A stretch of 5,209 nucleotides of DNA from an uncultured Collinsella sp. Its GTDB lineage: Bacteria > Actinomycetota > Coriobacteriia > Coriobacteriales > Coriobacteriaceae. Location of the stretch: positions 1 through 5,209 of the forward strand of contig CABQMC010000127.1 of the NCBI GenBank assembly GCA_902465115.1. The letters are read 5' to 3'. The position numbers and the translations under genes are program-made. Shown here one piece after another: positions 1 through 5,209 of the stretch. The notes beneath the pieces were generated by a model. It ran no database searches, was not told where the DNA came from, and saw only the letters and a list, made by a program, of their open reading frames with translations. Position 1 is the first letter of the stretch, and the number at the start of each line of letters is the position of its first letter.

Positions 1-1147
1 GGCCTTCGAGATGCTCTATCTGCATACGCCTGGCCGCGTCGCCGTAAGTCAGGGTGTTGAGCTGGTTCGCTGCGGTGCTAAGTCCGCCGCTGGCTTGGCC
101 AATGCTGTACTGCATAAGGTTGCGGACAATGTTGAGGACTTTGCTACGGCATCCGATGTGGATGAGTCTGAGCGACGCCTGGTACGTCTGTCGCGCCTGA
201 TGGGTCTGCCGCGTTGGCTGTGCGCTCGTATTATGGCATCGTTCGACACGCCTGAGGGTGCGCTCAACTTTGCCGGTAACTTGGCACCTGCGCCGCTGGC
301 TTTGCATGAGAACGCCTTTACGACTAAGCCTGATCCGTATATCTCGCAGCTCGTCGCGCCTGTCTTCCCGGGCTGCCATGCCCCGGTTGATGCCCAGGTT
401 ACCGTTGCTTCGGGTGTGTTTGAGCGTGCTGCCGCGGTGGCATCTGATCTCAACGCGCAACTTATCGCCACAGCTGCCACGCGCCCTGGTAGCTGCCTTG
501 AGATTGGAGCCGGTCGTGGCACCAAGACCTATGTGATGATGTGCCAGGCCAAGCGTGCGGGCTATGAGCGTCAGCATACGGCGCTCGATCTGCATGATCG
601 CAAGTGCGATCTGAATCTCGCTCGCCTGCATAAGGCCGGTATTCAGGGCGTTCGTACGGTTTCGGGTGATGCCTGCGAGCTTGATGAGGTGCTCACATCG
701 TTTGATGCCATGCTTGGCAAGCCGGTTAAGTTCGACACGGTCTTTATCGATGCGCCGTGCTCGGGTACCGGCACCATGCGCCGTCATCCTGAGATCCCGT
801 GGCGCCTAACTGAGAACGACGTTACGACCGAGTTGCCCAAATTGCAGCTTACGATGCTCAAAGAAGCCGCCGCGCGCGTGGCCGCCGGCGGCGAGCTCAT
901 CTATGCGACGTGCTCCGTCTTCGACGAGGAGAACACGCAGGTGGTGGATGCTTTCCTGAACTCTCCCGTGGGCGCCGGCTTTAGCCTTGAGCCGCTCTCC
1001 GGGGCGCAGATTCTGCAACTCCCTGAGTTCGATCAGGCCAAGAAGCTCGTATCCGTACGCCAGAACGATCGTGGCCTCTTCCAAAGTGTGCCGGTAAACG
1101 CCGACTCCTACGATGGCCACTTCTGCGCCCGTCTGGTCCACAAGTAA
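1..1147 (+). CDS. rsmB: RsmB/Sun-family 16S rRNA (cytosine-C5) methyltransferase, 5'-truncated by the window edge
   Basis: This SAM-dependent enzyme methylates a cytosine at C5 in 16S rRNA (position 967 in E. coli RsmB) in the cytoplasm. The frame is open from base 2, before the first ATG at 11, and its first residues match the end of an N-terminal NusB-like RNA-binding domain, so the true start lies upstream. Counting from the ATG at 11, residues 1-40 are the NusB-type tail, including KSAAGLANAVLHKVAD. The SAM-binding motif I is at about 162-173 (CLEIGAGRGTKT). The next acidic SAM contact is in ALDLHDR (191-197). Motif IV is IDAPCSGTGTMRRHPEIPW (247-264), with the release Cys at 250. Motif VI is LIYATCSVFDEEN (296-308), with catalytic Cys301. 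The C-terminal YDGHFCARL matches the usual family ending. Motif I is divergent from the common DLCAAPGGKT. The family assignment is firm, but the exact target base is inferred. Confidence 0.9.
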   Translation, partial: AFEMLYLHTPGRVAVSQGVELVRCGAKSAAGLANAVLHKVADNVEDFATASDVDESERRLVRLSRLMGLPRWLCARIMASFDTPEGALNFAGNLAPAPLALHENAFTTKPDPYISQLVAPVFPGCHAPVDAQVTVASGVFERAAAVASDLNAQLIATAATRPGSCLEIGAGRGTKTYVMMCQAKRAGYERQHTALDLHDRKCDLNLARLHKAGIQGVRTVSGDACELDEVLTSFDAMLGKPVKFDTVFIDAPCSGTGTMRRHPEIPWRLTENDVTTELPKLQLTMLKEAAARVAAGGELIYATCSVFDEENTQVVDAFLNSPVGAGFSLEPLSGAQILQLPEFDQAKKLVSVRQNDRGLFQSVPVNADSYDGHFCARLVHK

Positions 1148-1153
1148 CTACTA

Positions 1154-1220
1154 AGTTGCGGTGAAATAGGGATTGAATACCGGCTTCTAACTGCTAAACA
1201 GTCCTTATTTCACCGCAACT
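1154..1220. repeat. Long near-perfect inverted repeat (22-bp stem, 23-nt loop) just after rsmB
   Basis: The left arm 1154-1175 pairs with the right arm 1199-1220. The 19 outer pairs (agttgcggtgaaataggga with tccttatttcaccgcaact) contain a single G-T wobble (1169/1205). The 3 inner pairs include one more T-G wobble, giving 22 pairs around the loop 1176-1198. It starts 6 bases after the rsmB stop. No T-run follows on the plus strand (cataagg), so it is not a standard intrinsic terminator in that direction. The length and near-perfection resemble a REP/MITE-like dispersed element. No transposase and no evident target-site duplication are visible, so that identity is inference. It could also stabilise the 3' end of the rsmB mRNA. 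Confidence 0.85.
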
Positions 1221-1240
1221 CATAAGGAAACCTGGGTAGC

Positions 1241-1278
1241 TAAAGAAACAGCCCCGCGATCGGTTTCGATCGCGGGGC
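1241..1278 (-). terminator. Rho-independent terminator of the FmdB-family gene
   Basis: A perfect 12-bp GC-rich stem (gccccgcgatcg at 1251-1262, cgatcgcggggc at 1267-1278) closes a 4-base loop. Read on the minus strand it begins 10 bases after the stop codon of the zinc-ribbon gene and is followed by the T-rich tract TGTTTCTTTA (1250-1241). That is the classic intrinsic terminator layout. On the plus strand the following sequence (cgcgttgttcct) is less T-rich, but the hairpin may also stop rsmB transcripts, since the two genes converge here. Confidence 0.87.
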
Positions 1279-1288
1279 CGCGTTGTTC

Positions 1289-1525
1289 CTAGTGACTGTG
1301 CGGGCAGTTGGCGCAGCAGCCACTGGTGGCGCTGGTGCTGGAGCCGCCGCTTCGTTGATCGGTGTTGTAGAAACCGCTGCCCTCGAATTTAATGCCGCTG
1401 GCCGAGAACGTCTTGGCCGCCGGGGCACCGCAGCTGGGGCACACGACCTCGGGAGTCTCGGACATGGGATGCTCAACCTCAAACACGTTGCCGCAGCTCG
1501 AGCACTTGTAATCGTAGCGCGCCAT
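1289..1525 (-). CDS. FmdB-family putative regulatory zinc-ribbon protein (78 aa)
   Basis: This small cytoplasmic protein belongs to the FmdB/CxxC zinc-ribbon family (TIGR02605-like). The family is named for a Methylophilus formamidase regulator, and its biochemical role in most bacteria is unknown. The N-terminus MARYDYKCSSCGNVFEV is diagnostic. Four cysteines in two CxxC pairs (C8/C11 and C29/C32) should bind one zinc. The block GIKFEGSGFYNTDQR (44-58) is the family's conserved second half. A Ser/Gly/Thr-rich linker follows, then a tail CCANCPHSH (70-78) that could bind a second metal. The start at 1525 is supported by a strong Shine-Dalgarno (AAAAGGAAG, complement of 1530-1538) four bases before ATG. 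It is co-directional with the GH13-GH77 gene, 88 bases downstream of that gene's stop. A hairpin between them suggests it may be transcribed separately. No function is assigned beyond the family. Confidence 0.92.
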   Translation of the reverse strand: MARYDYKCSSCGNVFEVEHPMSETPEVVCPSCGAPAAKTFSASGIKFEGSGFYNTDQRSGGSSTSATSGCCANCPHSH

Positions 1526-1540
1526 AATACTTCCTTTTCA

Positions 1541-1569
1541 GCACAAAGCGGGCAGATTACTCTGCCCGC
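1541..1569 (-). terminator. Hairpin between the GH13-GH77 gene and the FmdB gene; probable weak terminator
   Basis: A perfect 9-bp stem (gcgggcaga 1548-1556, tctgcccgc 1561-1569) encloses the 4-base loop ttac. It lies 44 bases after the GH13-GH77 stop codon. On the minus strand it is followed by TTTGTGC (1547-1541), only a short T tract, so termination may be partial. It ends 9 bases before the Shine-Dalgarno of the FmdB gene, so it may instead mark an attenuated or processed junction in a two-gene transcript. I found no convincing separate promoter in 1570-1613. Confidence 0.6.
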
Positions 1570-1613
1570 AAAAATTCAAACGTCTGTAACTGTACCCTAC
1601 TTCGGGGGTTTTA

Positions 1614-4600
1614 TCACGCTTCGCCCCAGAATCTATGGTTGTTGCGCAGGAGCTGTGCGGTTTTGTCCTCAGCGGCTGCAATGTCTGCCTCGTCAGCCTG
1701 CCAGGTCCAGTTGCCCGTGGCCACGCCCGGAACGTTCATGCGCGCGTCGTCGCCAAGCCCCAGGATATCCTGCAGCGGTATCATCACCAGGGGAGCGTCG
1801 CTTGCCAGCGCGTCGCTCATCAGCTTGGCCGCCAGCTCAACACCGCTCGGCTCGTCGCCGCCGGCAAAGGAACGCGTACACCAGCCTGCGAGCGTCGACG
1901 TATCGTGCGTCGAGGTGTACAGAATTTTGCCAGGCGTGGGATGCACACCGCAACGAACGTCGTAGTCGCTAAACTCCAGCACGTCCATGCCGGGGAAGCC
2001 GCAGGTCGAAGCCATGGCGCGAACACCGGGCGTCAAATAGCCCAGGTCCTCAGCGATAAAGTTGAGAGGACCCAGCTCGTCATAGGCGGTCTGGAACAGG
2101 TCTTTGCCCGGTCCTGCCAGCCAGCGGCCGTCGGCGCAAGCCTTGCCCGCGGGGATACTAAAGTAGCTGTGGAAGCCCAGGAAGTGATCCAGACGCACGC
2201 GGTCGTAGAGCGAGAACGCACGACGCAGGCGATCCATCCACCATCTATAGCCGTTCTGCTTCATGTAGTCCCAGCGGAACGTCGGGTTGCCCCACATCTG
2301 GCCCTTGGGTGCAAAGTTGTCGGGCGGCGCACCGGAAATCTCAATCGCCTTTCCGGTATCGGACAGCCAGAAGTTCTCGGGCTCGCTCCACGCGTCTGCC
2401 GAATCGTCGGACACGTACATAGGAATATCCCCGATAACCTCGATGCCCTTCTTGTGCGCATAGTTCATGAGCTCGCACCAAGCGAGGTCAAAGCGGTACT
2501 GCATGTACGCCTGAAGCTCGGCCTCGTCGTGGAAGCGCTTGTCGTCGATCAAATGCTCGTTGTAGCGCGCGACATCTGCCGGCCAATCATGGCGCGACTC
2601 GCCCTCAAAGTACTTCTTAACGGCCATGTAGACGCAGTATTTCTCGAGCCAATCGGCATTGCGATGTTTAAACGCGGTGTACAGTGGGTCGGCATCCTCG
2701 CCTCCGCGGGCCTTCCAGGTCTCAAAGTCGGCTGCCAGCTCCTCGTGGCTCTCGGGTAGCAAGTCGATATTGCCTGCAAAGGCCGAAGGACCGGCGTAAG
2801 GGGAGCGGAAGAAGTCCGTGGGGTTGACGGGGAGAACCTGCCAGTAGCGCATGCCCATGGCGGCCAGATGGTCGATAAAGCGACGCGTGGGCGCGCCGAT
2901 CGTACCGGACTTGCCGCCGTCGGTCGGCACCGATGTGATATGGCACACAACACCCGCACCGTGATCGAGCGGCTCCTGCAGGCGTTGCTCGGCGTGGTGA
3001 TAGATGATCGACGAACCCAGCGGGTACAGGTCGAGCGTGACCGTGCCGTTGTGGATCTCGCACTCGTGACCGCTAATCACATCGCTCGCGCATTCGCCGA
3101 GCGCCGGAATCGTCACGCGGTGTGAATTGCGGAGGCTGCGGTTGATGATAACGGTCGCGGACTCGCCGTCTTTACCGGTGCGCGTATAAGCGAGTACCTC
3201 GTCATTGAGCGCGAAGGCCTTGATCTCGCCATCGATCATAAACGGCAGCGCGCGGCGCACGGCCGAGGCATTCTTGACGATCGCGAACGTATCGAAGTCG
3301 TGCAGGTTTTCCTTGGTCGGCATGGTGCGGCGATTGCCCGGATCGGTGAGACCTTCCAAGCCGTACTCGTCACCGTAATAGATTGAGGGAACGCCCGGGA
3401 ACGTCATCTGCATGAGCGTCGCCAGCCAAAAGCGGCTCTTGGCCAGGCCCATGGAGTTCTCGTCCAGGCGCCATTTGCTGCGCTCACTCTCGGGCAGCTG
3501 CGACTCGTCGGGGCCACCGCCGAGCACCGAGATAATGCGCGGGCGGTCGTGGCTCGACAGCAGATTGAGCGCGCAGGATAATGCCTCGCGCGGGTAGTTC
3601 TCGCGCAGGGTCTCGATATCCTCGGCAGCTTGGTAGGCGTTTTTGTAGCCCATCAAAAAGCCGATGACCATGTCGCGGAAGGGGTAATCCATGGCCGAGT
3701 CGAGCTCGGAGCCTTGCAGATAGCGACGCAGATGGCCGTAGCTTATCTTGTTGGAGGCGTCTTCCCAGACCTCGCCGAGCAACAGTGCGTCGGGCTTTTC
3801 GGCAAGTACGGCCTTCTTGATCTCGGTCAGGAAATCGTCCGAAAGCTCGTCGGCCACATCTAGGCGCCAACCATGGGCACCAGCGCGCAGCCATTTACGA
3901 ATGACGCCGTCCTTGCCCAGGAGCCGCTCGCGTACCAGTTCGGAGCTCTCATTGATGGCGGGCATATTGCCCACGCCCCACCAACAGTCGTACGAGCCGT
4001 CCTCGTGGAAATAAAACGCATCGCGCCACGGCGAATCTTCGCTTTGCCATGCGCCCACTCCGGGGTAGTTGCCGTAGCGGTTGAAGTAGATCGAATCGTC
4101 GCCCGTGTGGTTGAACACGCCGTCCAGAATGATGGAAATGCCCAGCTTCTCGGCTGCCTCGCACAGCTCAGTAAAGTCCTGCTCGGTGCCCAGAATCGGA
4201 TCGATCTTGGTGTAATCGGCGGTGTCGTAGCGGTGGTTGCTCGCGGCCTCAAAAATGGGGTTGAGGTAGATGGCCGTAAAGCCAAGCTCGGCGATGCGGG
4301 GCAGGTCTTCCTGGATGCCCTTGAGCGAGCCGCCGTAGAAGTCCCAGGTCTTGATGGAACCGTCCTCGGCGCGCTCGTACACAGGCGGCTCGTTCCAGTC
4401 CTCGACCATGCGGCGCTGAATGCCCTTACGCGGTTTTTCGACCTCGGCCAGCGTGCGCTCGCGCCAGTGCTCGTCGCGGGCATAGCGATCGGGGAAGATC
4501 TGGTAGACCATACCGCGCTCGTACCACTCGGGTCGAACTTCGCGGTGCTTGTAGACGGTGACCTGGAACGACGGCACCTCGGCGTAGTCGTAGGTTACGC

Positions 4601-4910
4601 CCTCGCCGCCGGTGCGGCCCTGCGGTGCGCCCAGGCGAACCTCGGGCTGGCCCTCGATATTGCAGATAAAGCTGTACCAGATAAGACAGGGTTCGGTGCA
4701 CTCAAGCTCTACAGTAAATATGCCGTCGCCCTCATGTGTCATGGGATACCGAGACTCACCGATTTCATCGACCCAGGTGCGCAGCGTAAGCGTTGCCTGG
4801 TTGGGGTCGGCATCCTCCAAAATCACCGAGAGGGAAACGGAAGTTCCAGTGGTCACAGCGCCAAACGGAGTACGAAACTGCGGCAGACGGCTGTTGTGAA
4901 TCAATCTCAT
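1614..4910 (-). CDS. Bifunctional GH13 alpha-glucan hydrolase / GH77 4-alpha-glucanotransferase fusion (1098 aa)
   Basis: This is a cytoplasmic starch, maltodextrin or glycogen-processing enzyme, with no signal peptide or membrane segment. Residues 1-120 form a beta-rich N-terminal domain like that of neopullulanase or maltodextrin glucosidase. The GH13 barrel runs from about 130 to 550. It has region I DGVFNH (263-268), region II GWRLD with nucleophile D351, acid/base E380 in LLGEVW, and the third acid D455 in SSHDRPR. A beta domain follows (about 555-640). The GH77 domain (about 650-1098) carries the HITSVP/SPYAGPSAFAGN substrate blocks, GDIPMYV (827-833), GAPPDNF...GQMWGNP (860-875), nucleophile D908 in VRLDHFLGF, acid/base E954 in IAEDLG and stabiliser D1003 in THD. 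All six catalytic acids are present, so both halves should be active. GH13 likely hydrolyses alpha-1,4 and perhaps alpha-1,6 bonds, and GH77 transfers glucan segments. The ATG at 4910 is the only ATG after the in-frame upstream stop. Its Shine-Dalgarno is weak (GGA, complement of 4918-4920). The exact GH13 subfamily and linkage preference are unresolved. Confidence 0.96.
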   Translation of the reverse strand: MRLIHNSRLPQFRTPFGAVTTGTSVSLSVILEDADPNQATLTLRTWVDEIGESRYPMTHEGDGIFTVELECTEPCLIWYSFICNIEGQPEVRLGAPQGRTGGEGVTYDYAEVPSFQVTVYKHREVRPEWYERGMVYQIFPDRYARDEHWRERTLAEVEKPRKGIQRRMVEDWNEPPVYERAEDGSIKTWDFYGGSLKGIQEDLPRIAELGFTAIYLNPIFEAASNHRYDTADYTKIDPILGTEQDFTELCEAAEKLGISIILDGVFNHTGDDSIYFNRYGNYPGVGAWQSEDSPWRDAFYFHEDGSYDCWWGVGNMPAINESSELVRERLLGKDGVIRKWLRAGAHGWRLDVADELSDDFLTEIKKAVLAEKPDALLLGEVWEDASNKISYGHLRRYLQGSELDSAMDYPFRDMVIGFLMGYKNAYQAAEDIETLRENYPREALSCALNLLSSHDRPRIISVLGGGPDESQLPESERSKWRLDENSMGLAKSRFWLATLMQMTFPGVPSIYYGDEYGLEGLTDPGNRRTMPTKENLHDFDTFAIVKNASAVRRALPFMIDGEIKAFALNDEVLAYTRTGKDGESATVIINRSLRNSHRVTIPALGECASDVISGHECEIHNGTVTLDLYPLGSSIIYHHAEQRLQEPLDHGAGVVCHITSVPTDGGKSGTIGAPTRRFIDHLAAMGMRYWQVLPVNPTDFFRSPYAGPSAFAGNIDLLPESHEELAADFETWKARGGEDADPLYTAFKHRNADWLEKYCVYMAVKKYFEGESRHDWPADVARYNEHLIDDKRFHDEAELQAYMQYRFDLAWCELMNYAHKKGIEVIGDIPMYVSDDSADAWSEPENFWLSDTGKAIEISGAPPDNFAPKGQMWGNPTFRWDYMKQNGYRWWMDRLRRAFSLYDRVRLDHFLGFHSYFSIPAGKACADGRWLAGPGKDLFQTAYDELGPLNFIAEDLGYLTPGVRAMASTCGFPGMDVLEFSDYDVRCGVHPTPGKILYTSTHDTSTLAGWCTRSFAGGDEPSGVELAAKLMSDALASDAPLVMIPLQDILGLGDDARMNVPGVATGNWTWQADEADIAAAEDKTAQLLRNNHRFWGEA

Positions 4911-4936
4911 AGTACGGTCCAGTTCAATAGAATCAT
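4907..4936 (-). other. Possible upstream reading frame 2 (9 codons) overlapping the GH13-GH77 start by ATGA
   Basis: The minus strand reads ATG at 4936-4934 and encodes MILLNWTVL. It stops with TGA at 4909-4907, so stop and main start share ATGA (4910-4907). Its own start likewise shares ATGA (4936-4933) with the stop of the preceding mini-frame. An AGG five bases upstream is only a weak ribosome site. The layout would allow translational coupling to the enzyme gene, but such a short frame can arise by chance. Confidence 0.3.
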
Positions 4937-4950
4937 GGCCTGCGGGCCAT
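4933..4950 (-). other. Possible upstream reading frame 1 (5 codons) in the GH13-GH77 leader
   Basis: The minus strand reads ATG at 4950-4948, encodes MARRP and ends in TGA at 4935-4933, overlapping the next ATG as ATGA. It lies almost entirely within the leader hairpin 4934-4951, with one ATG in each arm. No clear Shine-Dalgarno precedes it (gtaaagccc). It is supported only by its geometry. Confidence 0.22.
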
Positions 4951-4951
4951 G
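4934..4951 (-). promoter_or_regulatory. Small leader hairpin upstream of the GH13-GH77 gene
   Basis: A perfect 7-bp stem (catggcc 4934-4940, ggccatg 4945-4951) has a 4-base loop. In the minus-strand transcript it would fold about 23 bases before the main start codon and sequester two AUG triplets. It may modulate initiation or simply stabilise the 5' end. It could also be a DNA palindrome bound by a regulator. Confidence 0.4.
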
Positions 4952-4971
4952 GGCTTTACGCACAGAATGCA

Positions 4972-5001
4972 AGTATATCTGTTGTACACGGGGTGTATAA
5001 A
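4972..5001 (-). promoter_or_regulatory. Candidate sigma-70-type promoter of the GH13-GH77 gene
   Basis: On the minus strand, TATACT (complement of 4972-4977, 5 of 6 consensus bases) forms a good -10 box. TTTATA (complement of 4996-5001, 4 of 6) is a possible -35 box at an 18-base spacing. Transcription would start near 4965 and give a leader of about 55 bases. The -10 is convincing by eye; the -35 is weak, which fits a regulated promoter. Confidence 0.5.
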
Positions 5002-5003
5002 CA
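4980..5003. promoter_or_regulatory. Candidate operator palindrome overlapping the promoter
   Basis: An imperfect inverted repeat lies across the promoter spacer and -35 box. The inner arms tacac (4985-4989) and gtgta (4993-4997) flank ggg, with outer arms tgtt (4980-4983) and aaca (5000-5003) separated by one and two extra bases. A repressor here would block the promoter. The regulator is not in the window and the sequence is not a clear match to a known family operator. Confidence 0.3.
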
Positions 5004-5064
5004 ACATCCGTTTACCATCGGCGAACGGTTGTCCTAGAAAATCGTTTTACCACTACCTACAGAG

Positions 5065-5091
5065 AAGGGGCGCCCGGTTGGAGCGCCCCTT
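5065..5091 (-). terminator. Probable intrinsic terminator of the minus-strand gene at the right edge
   Basis: A perfect 9-bp stem (aaggggcgc 5065-5073, gcgcccctt 5083-5091) closes a 9-base loop. It lies 36 bases after the stop codon of the partial gene at 5128-5209 on the minus strand and before the GH13-GH77 promoter, so it would insulate the two units. The following minus-strand sequence (CTCTGTAGG) has only a poor T tract, so its strength is uncertain. Confidence 0.62.
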
Positions 5092-5127
5092 GCTTAGGGT
5101 TTGATTAGGTTCTGAATAGTCTGTGGG

Positions 5128-5209
5128 CTAGCGACGTTTGCGGGTTGCTGTGGCCTTGCGGACGGACGTCTTCTTGGACGGGGCCTTTTTCTCTGCCGGA
5201 GCGGCGGGG
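5128..5209 (-). CDS. C-terminal end of an unidentified gene with a Lys/Ala/Pro-rich tail (partial)
   Basis: Twenty-six codons are visible on the minus strand, ending in TAG at 5130-5128; the rest of the gene lies beyond the right edge. The residues run from PAAPAEKK through APSKKTSVRK to ATATRKRR. This is a strongly basic, low-complexity tail with no stop in the frame. Tails like this occur on actinobacterial nucleic-acid-binding proteins such as HU-type histones, topoisomerase I, helicases and ribonucleases, where they aid DNA or RNA binding. The visible part cannot tell these apart, so no product is assigned. Support is the open frame, the composition, and the hairpin placed just after the stop. 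Confidence 0.62.
   Translation of the reverse strand, partial: PAAPAEKKAPSKKTSVRKATATRKRR

Noticed and set aside
1594..1613. Weak hairpin accc/gggt followed by tttt on the plus strand
   Set aside because: It has only four base pairs, and no plus-strand gene ends here, so it is unlikely to be a functional terminator.
1283..1972. Plus-strand open frame spanning the FmdB gene and the end of the fusion gene
   Set aside because: It crosses two real minus-strand genes and the spacer between them, and its product is low-complexity with no known motif.
1635..2759. Long plus-strand open frame (374 codons) opposite the GH77 part
   Set aside because: It lies wholly antisense to the GH77 domain, whose frame carries all family motifs. 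Its own translation has no recognisable domain, and long antisense frames are common in GC-rich genes.
3530..3680. Possible frameshift or two-gene artefact in the GH13-GH77 protein
   Set aside because: The frame is uninterrupted from the N-terminal domain through GH77. The domain order and inter-domain beta region (about residues 555-640) look intact, so a true fusion is the simpler reading.
3873..5000. Long plus-strand open frame (375 codons) opposite the GH13 part
   Set aside because: It is an antisense shadow of the GH13 domain, runs across the promoter region, and shows no family motifs.
1..5209. CRISPR array, tRNA, rRNA, transposase, toxin-antitoxin or phage genes
   Set aside because: Reading both strands, I saw no regularly spaced repeats, no tRNA-like cloverleaf and no protein motifs of these classes.

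Overview
The window looks like chromosomal sequence from a high-GC, gut-associated Gram-positive bacterium. It is most likely a Coriobacteriia member such as Collinsella or a relative. I infer this from GC-rich codon use, the style of the RsmB-like and FmdB-like proteins, and the GH13-GH77 fusion; no 16S or marker gene is present to prove it.

Layout from left to right. (1) Bases 1-1147, plus strand, hold the 3' part of an rsmB-type 16S rRNA m5C methyltransferase gene that begins before the window. (2) Bases 1148-1288 separate two convergent genes. They contain a long near-perfect inverted repeat (1154-1220), then a 12-bp GC-rich hairpin (1251-1278) that suits termination of the minus-strand gene. 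(3) Bases 1289-1525, minus strand, encode a small FmdB-family zinc-ribbon protein. (4) A 9-bp hairpin (1548-1569) sits between that gene and the one before it in transcription order. (5) Bases 1614-4910, minus strand, hold one 1098-residue gene joining a complete GH13 alpha-glucan hydrolase to a complete GH77 4-alpha-glucanotransferase (MalQ type). (6) Bases 4911-5064 are its upstream region, with a candidate promoter, an overlapping palindrome, a leader hairpin, and two tiny upstream reading frames joined to each other and to the main start by ATGA overlaps. (7) A 9-bp hairpin (5065-5091) lies downstream of the last 26 codons of another minus-strand gene with a Lys/Ala/Pro-rich tail (5128-5209).

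The main metabolic gene appears to be an intracellular maltodextrin or glycogen-processing enzyme, with no signal peptide. The GH13 half should hydrolyse linear or branched malto-oligosaccharides, while the GH77 half should disproportionate short maltodextrins. The rRNA methyltransferase and the zinc-ribbon protein are ordinary housekeeping or unknown-function neighbours with no evident pathway link.

I found no mobile element genes, CRISPR array, tRNA, rRNA or clear novel multi-gene system. The observations most worth checking are the chained ATGA upstream reading frames before the fusion gene, the 1154-1220 inverted repeat, and the fusion itself.
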